From assembly GCF_000247695.1 (NCBI RefSeq), contig NW_004624801.1:6144504-6208503 (forward strand): a stretch of DNA of 64,000 bases, in the 5' to 3' direction. This document shows, one piece after another, positions 51,701 to 60,700 of this stretch. Below the pieces are notes generated by a model. That model had not been told where the DNA came from, did no database searches, and saw only the letters and a list, made by a program, of their open reading frames with translations. The translations under genes were made by a program, and so were the position numbers. The stretch's first letter is position 1. Each line of letters starts with the position of its first letter. This DNA is from Heterocephalus glaber (Eukaryota > Chordata > Mammalia > Rodentia > Bathyergidae).

Positions 51701-54700
51701 TAAATACGAGCAACAGAACAGCTGCTCACATGCCAGCACAAGGAGAGCTAAGCCTAGGGCTCACTCCCCCCAGCTTTTCCTGGAGAAGAGCGGAAAGTCA
51801 AGGCTAAAACTCCAGGTCCCAATGCAGTTGATGAGCAGTGTCAATCAGATTTCCTAAGCAATTCTCCCCATGACCCACAGCCTTTGCTAACACGAAGTCA
51901 GGCAGGGTAGGAAGAGACTCTGCCAACCAATTCCACCTTTGGACTTAGACCTCCCTATTTCATGGAGGATTAATGGCAAAGCTGGTCTACACCTGTGGCT
52001 GAAAAGCTGACTTTCTCTATTCTACCCTTTAAGAAAGGGTTCTTAGCTGGGCCTGGTGGTGCACACCTGTTAATCCCAACACTCAGGAGGCTGAGGCAGA
52101 AGGACTGCGGTGAGGCTAGCCGGGGCTACATAGTGAGACTCAGCCTCAAACAAACAAACAAACAAACAACCCCCCCCACACACACACAAGGTTCTCAGGC
52201 CAACATGGCCAAGCCAAGGGCCTAGGGTCACTTTCAGGTCTTTTCTAGTTAGGTGCCATTGGAGAGGGGACCTGAATGAACCAAGAGAACCAGCTACAGG
52301 AACTAGGCCAACAGGTATAAAGGATAACATTTGTGGATGGGCTGCTACTAACTTTCTCAAAAGTAGTCAGTTTACGGGCTGGGGATTTAGCTCAGTGGTT
52401 TCACTGCCTGCTGTGCAAGCCCAAGGACCCAAGTTCGATCCCCAGTACCAAAAAAAGAGAAAAAAAGCAGTCAGTTTGTTTTTTTTTGTACCGGGGATGG
52501 AACTCAGGTCCTTGCGCTTGCAGGCCAGGTGGTGGAACCACTGAGCTGAATCCCCGGGCCAAAAGTAGTGAGTTTAGAAAGATCTGCTGTCCAGTGGGGA
52601 CTAGCAGTTTTGTAAGGGAGCTAAAATAGACAGATTCAACATTCTATAAATGGTGACACACAAAAGGTCTCGTGCCCTGCCTGTTGGTGAAGGATTTCTC
52701 ACCTTTACCCTCCATTCCTATTTCCAGATTTATGTATCCTAAATAAAAATGTAAAGAAGCTGGACACGGTGGTGCACACCTGTAGTCCCAGCACTCAGGT
52801 GGCTGAGGCAGGAGGATTACTGCAAGTTCAAGGCCAGCCTGGGCTATATAATGAGTTCAAGGGCAGCCTGTACCACATAGCGACTCTGTCAAAAAAGAAA
52901 AAAAAGAAAAAAAAACTACATCTGTATCTACATCTATAGCTATCTATCAATACCTACATAAAATACATACTCAATACGATATTTCTTCCAAAAGAGATTG
53001 CACAGTATCAATATAGTCCAATCATAAGTAATAAATAGTACAAGTCACTGAGTGTGCAGCAAACAGCTTTGTCAGGCTGGGTCTGTCAGACCTGGAAATG
53101 TGCAACAGCAGTGCCAAGTGCTTCCCAAATTCAAGGTACTAAGGTCAATGCTATGAAAGAGGAAAAACAAAAGCCATGCAGAATCCACTTTCTTGTGGAT
53201 TCATATGCAAGCCTCTCAGGTCTTCTTATTTCTAAGATGCATTTTAAAACCACTGAGCAGAAAGACTCCAGTCACTACAAGAGGCAAACAATACAAAACT
53301 AAATTTTCTGGAGGAAATGCAACAGACATGTCTAGCAATACTACACATATTGCAAGTGCAATTGTATCTATCAATACTACAACGCATGGAACCTCACGCC
53401 CAGCAATTCCATTTACTGGAATCTTCCTACAGATACACTGGAAACATGGGCAAAATATTATACATACAAGGATGTTCACTGCAGCACCACTGTGTTAGCC
53501 CAAGTCTGGAAATAAACTGGGGAACATCTCTGCAATACATCAGACAGCAGCAAGGAACAGATGGTGAGAACAGCTGGGCATTGTTACCCATGCCTGTAAT
53601 CCCAGGGTGGGGGAGGCAGAGAACTGCTGTGAGTTCAAGGCCAGCCTGAACTACACAGCAAAACCCTGTCTCAAAAGAAAAAAAAAGACAAGAACATTGC
53701 CTCACCCCTGTAGCACCCCTTCCTAAGACCCACAACCTGAATCTCATCCAGAAATATCTGACACATCCAGGTTAAGGGATTTTGACAAAATGTAACAAAA
53801 TGTTAGCCTTCAAAAAACAGCCTTCTGGGCTGGGGATTTAGCTCAGCGGTTCCACTGCCTGCCTCACAAGCAGAAGGACCCGAGTTCGATCCCTGGTACC
53901 AAAAAAACCCAAAAAACAAAACAGCCTTCAAAAGTGTCAAAGCTTTCAAAGTCAAGGAAAGATAAGAACTGCTGCAGACTGCAGACTGGAAGAATAAACA
54001 GCTGCAGGGCTGAATTAGCTCCTTCTGCTTGAAATGCTGCTATGGCAATGGGCAGAACAGGCACGGTGGCACATACCTGTAATCCCAGCACTCTGGGAGG
54101 CTGAGGCACAAAAATTACAAGTTTAAACCCAGGCTAGGCAACTCAGCGATGTAGCAAGACCCTGTCACAAAATAAAAAAAGAACTAAGGATGTAACTCAA
54201 GGCAAAGGCCTTGAGTTCAATCCCAGTACCACACAAAAAAATCCAAAAAACAACTGTCTTTGATGGGTGTGAACCAGGAGCAGTTAGGCAGTATGCTTAA
54301 TAATAACAAGCTTTAAAAAAATAAAAATAAAAATAAATAAAATAATAACAAGTTTTTCAGCAGAGCTGGGCTGGCTTTGGTTCAGCAGATGCAGAAGTAA
54401 GATATTTTGCCCTAGAGAGCCTTAAAGCCTGGAAAGATGGGCAAGTAAACCAGTAACAGTACAACAGTACAAACAAGGTAGAATTCCAGAAACTAGAACT
54501 GTACTTTATAAAGTAGTTTAACACAGACACAAATTTATAATTTAAAAACCTTGAATGGTCCACGTGAAAAGATAATTATATTATTAAGGTTTTTAGAAGA
54601 AAAGGGGTACATAAAACAGTGCTAATTCTTACCGGGGTATTGTCTGTATAATGAAAATATCTTGGCCACGAACAGATTCTTTTATTTCAACTCTTGTTTC

Positions 54701-57700
54701 TGAAAAACAAAAAAAAAGTTCTGAAGTTTTAAGAAAAGCACTTCTGGGCTGGGGATTTAGCTCAGTGGTGCTGTGCCTGCCTCACAAGAGCAAGGTCCTG
54801 AGTTCAATCCATGGCGGTGGTGGTCGGAGCACTTCATAATGCTTCAAGTAAACCTGAGCCTACAACAACATTTTACTTTATACAGCAAAATAAATTCTTA
54901 ATAATTTCAGAATAACAAATTTAGAGACATATATTATGCACACACACACATATGTATGTATATACCACGCTAGAAAATAAGTAAAAAATAGAAAATATAG
55001 CCAGGTGTGTTGGTGCATGCCTACAACCCCAGCACTTGGGAGGCTGAGGCAGGAGGATCGCTGCAAGTCTGAGGACAGCCTAGGCTACACAGTGAGTTCA
55101 AGGCCAGCCTGGACTACATAGTGAACCCTCTTTCAAAAAACAAAGATAGGGGCCGGGGATTTAGCTCAGTGGTTCTGCTGCCTGCTGCGCAAGTGCAAGG
55201 ACCCGAGTTCAATTCCCAGTACCAAAAAAACCCCCCCAAAAACAAAAAAACAAAGATATAACTAACCAACAAGTCCACATAAAGTCTCAGGGTTTGAAAA
55301 AACCCAAAAACTCCACCATCAAAATAAAGACATGAACAATATACTTAGTAAAATGTTTGTACAGTACAAGCCAAATAGTAACATGTTTAATAAAGTAGTC
55401 TATGGAGATATTTCAAACTCTAAAAAGCTCCAAAGTTTTTTGGTCCCAAGCATTTCAGAAAAAGGATACTCAGTCTGTAGTAAGGAAGTACTAATAAGTC
55501 AAAAATAGTTGAATTTTATAAACATTCTGGTGGAAGCTGGATGTAGTGGCACACACCTGTAATCCCAGGATGAAGCAGGAGGATCACAAGTTTCAGTCTA
55601 GCCTGAGCAACTTAGCAATATTGTCCCAAAGTAAAAAAAATGAAGAAAGGCTGGTGATGCAGCTTAGTGTGAAGGCCAAGAATTCAACCCCCAGTCCTGC
55701 CAAAAAAGAAAAGAAATATTCTGGTGGAGGTGAGTAGAATGGACTTAGAGCTGTTAGCAATGGAGATGGGAAGCCTGTTGGAAGCCAAGCCTTCAGAGAG
55801 ATAACAAGGCCTAAAGCAATAATGGAAAGGCAGGGAAAGGGAACTCCATTCCCTACCTTCTCCCCAAGTGCTTCAACTCAGAAGATCCTCAAACATATAA
55901 CCAGGAATTAAACTGGAGATTGCTAAAGAGAGAACTTCATCTATCTACATTCAACTTCAGATTTTAGATACTAAAATCTCCTGTTTTCTCCAGGCAGTAA
56001 GGTTTTTGCTTTGTTTTGACACAAAATAAGACACTATATAGTTCAGGTTAGCCTTGAATTCACTATGTAGCCCAGGCTGACATCAAACTCACAAGCCTCC
56101 TGCCCCAGCCTCCCAAGTGCTGGCATTTCAGGCGTGTGCCTGGCTAAAGTTTTCAAGTCACCAAGTAAAACGCTGCTAAGTGTGGGGCTGGGGATTTAGC
56201 TCAGTGGCACCATGCCTGCCCTGCAAGCGCAAGGTCCTGAGTTCGATCCCCGGTACCAAAAAAAAGGCTGCTAAGTGTGGAAGCTGGGTGAAGGAACTTG
56301 TGGTTAATTAAAACACATGTGACTTACACATATCTGAGAATGTGTGCTTCCCATTCAACTACCCTGTAAACTACCTTTTTCTTCTATTGAGCTTTACTTT
56401 TTTAGATCTCACACATCACCAAGCCTTAATAATTAATCTCTGCAAACTCCTTATAGGCAGTTGTATCTTAGAAAGAGAAAGGGAATCATAGAATCAGGTA
56501 CCTAGGCTTCCAACTTTGCAAAAATAATTCAAAATGATTCTATATCACTTTGCCTTTGCAATGAATAGAAACACTATAATCTGAAGTATGTGGTCCAGTA
56601 GGAGGTTTATGATACATTTGTAGGACACTAGCCATCAGCAAAGTACCTTCAAGCATTCTCAGTTACCGTTCTCAGTTAACATGTGTTCTTCACACAACCC
56701 AGAGGGAAGCAAAATGGGTTATCAACTCAGTGAGTGTCCAGAAGAAAAAAAAAGGTAAAGATGGAGAATTTAAAGAAGTCTTCTTTTGGGGGTGCTCTAC
56801 CACTGAGCCACGTCCTCAGATTTTTTTTGAGGGGGGCTATACTGGGAACTGAACCGAAGCCTTCACACTGAGCTGTATCCCCAGCACTTTAAAAAAATTT
56901 TTTGAGACAGTCTTGCTAAATTGCCCGGGCTGGGCTCAAACTGACAATCCTCCTGCCTCAGCCCCTCTTTGTACTTGGATTACAGATGTGTGCCACCACA
57001 CCCAGTTTAAAGAGGTCGTTTCAAGGGTCTGGGATTTAGCTCAGTGGCACCCCCACCTGCCTTGCAAGTGGAAGGTCCAGAGTTCAACTCCAGTGTCAAA
57101 AAAAAAAGGTCATTTCAATAAGTATCAGATTGCTCTTGATGTCATTTGATGACGTTCTAAGACAGGTAAATGTAAGAAGTATTTATCAAATATAAACCAA
57201 CGTAGAATTATATATATATACACACACACAGACACACACAGACACACACACACACATCCCTTTTCATTCTAAAACAACAGGATTTTTTCATCATTGTAGA
57301 AAAGAAAGGCAACATCAGAAGAGAACAGGAGGTCAGGATCTGGGGAAGTACATAACAAATACGCACACCTTCAATGTCAAACATAAAATATTTCTGTCTG
57401 AACTATAAAGTGAGAACCTGTCTCATAAAACCACAATGAGGGTGGGGGGGAAGCTTCTGTGTTTTGTTTTGTTTTTTGGTACCGGGGATCAAACTTGGGA
57501 CCTTCCGTTTGTGAGGCAGGCAGCCGGAACCACTGAGCTACATCCCCAGCCCCTGAAGTTTCTGTGTTAAACGTGAATAACAGTTGCCTCCCCCGCCACT
57601 TTGTTTTTGGCAGTACCAAAGATTGAAACTACAGGTTTATCCCCAGCCCTCTTTATTTCTGTATTCTGACACAAGGTCTTACTAAGTCACTAAATTGTCC

Positions 57701-60700
57701 AGGTGGGACTTGAATTTGTGCTCCTTTTTCCTAAGCCTGCCAGAGTGCTAGGATTACAGGCTTGTACCACCAGCTTTACTATCTGCCTTGTAAAAACATG
57801 CCACCTGATTAAACAGTGTAGGGAAGAAAGGATTTTTAAGAAACAACTTACCACTTATTCCACTTTTGAATGCTCCCTACTCATCCAGAGTAGCTGCCTG
57901 CCTCTCTTGTCCCTCGTCCCCCCACCTTTGAATAAACTGTCTTTTATATTAAAAAAAAAAACAACAAACTTACCTCCATTGGTCTCTTGGTATACAACAG
58001 ACTTCCCCAAATCAGCACCAAGACGCCTAAAGGGAAAAAAAGAAAATTAAGGTGTTTTAAAATCCAGTTCATATGATATGTTTTAACAAAAAGACTCAAA
58101 ATAACTAGACTGTAGATCAGAGCTGCTGAGGTTGTAGCTGACTGGTAAAGCCCTTGCCCAGCATGTGCAAGGCCCTAGGTTCAACCTCCACTGCTGCAAA
58201 AAAAAAACCAAAAAATAATAAAAACAAACAAATTATCAAAAATTACCTAGATGTTTTCGGACATGGTGGCCCACGCCTGTAATCCTAGCAGGATTCAGGA
58301 GGATCAAGGCCAGCCTGGGCTACATAGTGAGTTCAAGACCAGCTTCAGCTATGCAGTGAGACCCTGTCCTGTCTCAAAACAAAACAAAAAGAAAGTCTAA
58401 TTCATGCCTGGTATGGTGGCGCATACCTGTGATCCCAGTAATTTGAGAGGTTGAGGCAGGAGGATTACAAATTGGAGACTTGCCTAGCCAATATAGTGAG
58501 ACCCTGTCTCAAAATTTTAAAAAAAGATTGGGGATATATAGTTTAGTGGTTGAGTGCTTGCCTAGCATGCACTAAGCTGGGTTTAATCCTCAGTCCTGCA
58601 AAAATAAATACACTATATTATGTTAAAGAACAATGGTTTTTAAAGTCTCTATCATGCCAGGCCTGGTGGTGCACTCCTGTGACCCCAGCACTAGCAAGGA
58701 TCACTGTGGGTTTGAGGCCAGCCTGGGCTACATAGTGAGTTCAAGGTGAGTTTGAACTGCATTTTGAGAGCAAAAAACAAACAAAAAATCAGCACTACCA
58801 TTTTACAAGCAAAATGATATGATATACAAGTAGAATCTATTTAAAAATACTCCAGCCAGGTATATATATAGAATGGAATATTATTATGCTTAAAAGGAAT
58901 GAAATTCTAGTGATGTATGTGAACTTTAAAAAAATTATTCTAAGTAAAATAAGCCAGACACACGGATAAAAACAACCATTGTATGATTTCACTTATAGGA
59001 ACTATCTAAAGACAAATTCAGAAACAAAGTAGAAAAGAAGTTATTATCAGAGGCTGGGAGAAGGGGACAATGAGGAGTTCATACCATGAGTATACAGAGC
59101 TATAGTTTAGAATTATGAAAATGTTGTGGAGATGGATGGGATGGTGGTGATAGTTGTACAACACTGTGAATGTGAATGAATTGTACACTTAAAATCTGTT
59201 AAAATGGTAAATTTTATGTTATGGATTTTTTTTTTTTTGGTACCGGGGATCAAAGTCTGGTCCTTGAGCTTTCAAGCCAGGCAGTGGAACCACTGAGCTA
59301 AATCCCAGGCCCTTGGCTTTTTTTTTGAGACAGGGTGGGCCATCACACCCTGTGTGCTATGAATATTTTATCAACATTTTTTTTTTCGGTTGGGGTCTTT
59401 TTTTTTTCTTTTTTGGTACCCGGGATCGAACTCGGGACCTTGCGCCTGTGAGACAGGTAGCAGAACCACTGAGTTAAATCCCTGGCCCTTTATCAACATT
59501 TTTAATACTCTACCCAAACAAAAAGAGTACAAGATAGGTAGAGCAATGAAAAAAGATTAGCAAAAAACTCAACGTAGAAACTGGATGAAAGACACATATG
59601 GATTAAGAATGACATACATGTAGCTGGGCTTGGTGGTGCATGTCTGTTATCCTAGCACTTGGGAGGGAGAGGCAGGAGGATCACCAAGAAAGGCCAGCCT
59701 GGGCTACATAGTGAGCTCAAGGCCAGGCTGACTACATAGTGAGACCCCGTTTCAAAAAGCACCCCTCAAAAACCCACACATGTGGCTGGATGTGGTGGCA
59801 ATGCCTATAATCTCAGCTGAGGCAGGATTACCAGTTCAAGGCCAAGGTAGGCCACAAAGTAAAACACTGTCTCAAAATGGCAGTAAAACCTCATATTTAA
59901 TTTATACATATATATATATGTCTTCGAAATGTAACGTGCATCTTTTACTGATTAAAGTGCATAATCAAAAAAGTCTGAAGATCTGTTTTTGAAGTTCAGT
60001 CTGAAAAGAATCAGAAATCGTAATGTCAAGGGTCATTCACTCTGGTGATTTTCAAACCTTGCTTAGTAGTAAAACCTTTTTTTTTTTCCCAAATAAAATG
60101 TTGCTGAGGGGTTGGGGTGCAGCTCAGTGGTAGAGTGTTTGCTCAGCATGTACAAAGCCCTGGGGTCAACCCCCAGCACAGCCAAAATTAAAGTACACAC
60201 TCTCAGACCCACCCACATTTTACCAGAAACTCAATATATGAAACAGATCAAGGAAGTATTTACAAACATTTATCATTTACAGTAACTTCAAACCTTTTGA
60301 ATAGGGCAGGAAAGACTCTAAGAAAAAAACAACAAAAAAGCAAAAACTACTTACTATTTCCTTCAGTTTTCTAGAGTCATGGTCATGTGTGGTAAATCTG
60401 ATCCAATATAAACAAGTACCAACGTCATATTTAAAGACAGTATTTTAAAAACAAAGTATTTTAATTTGCCTCAATAAGAAAGCAAATAATCACGGGGAGA
60501 AACAGAAACTAGGTAGTAGATTGCAAAAGTATCATTGTTTTACTCTTCTAATCTTACTTAAAACTCCAACTGAAAACAAGCATAGCTGAAAAAATTTTAA
60601 CTAGTTTCCCATTTCTACATTACCATCTAGAATTTTAAATGTTCCTGCAGTTAGCTGGGCGTGGTGGTGCATACCTGTAACCCCAGCACCTGGGAGGCTG

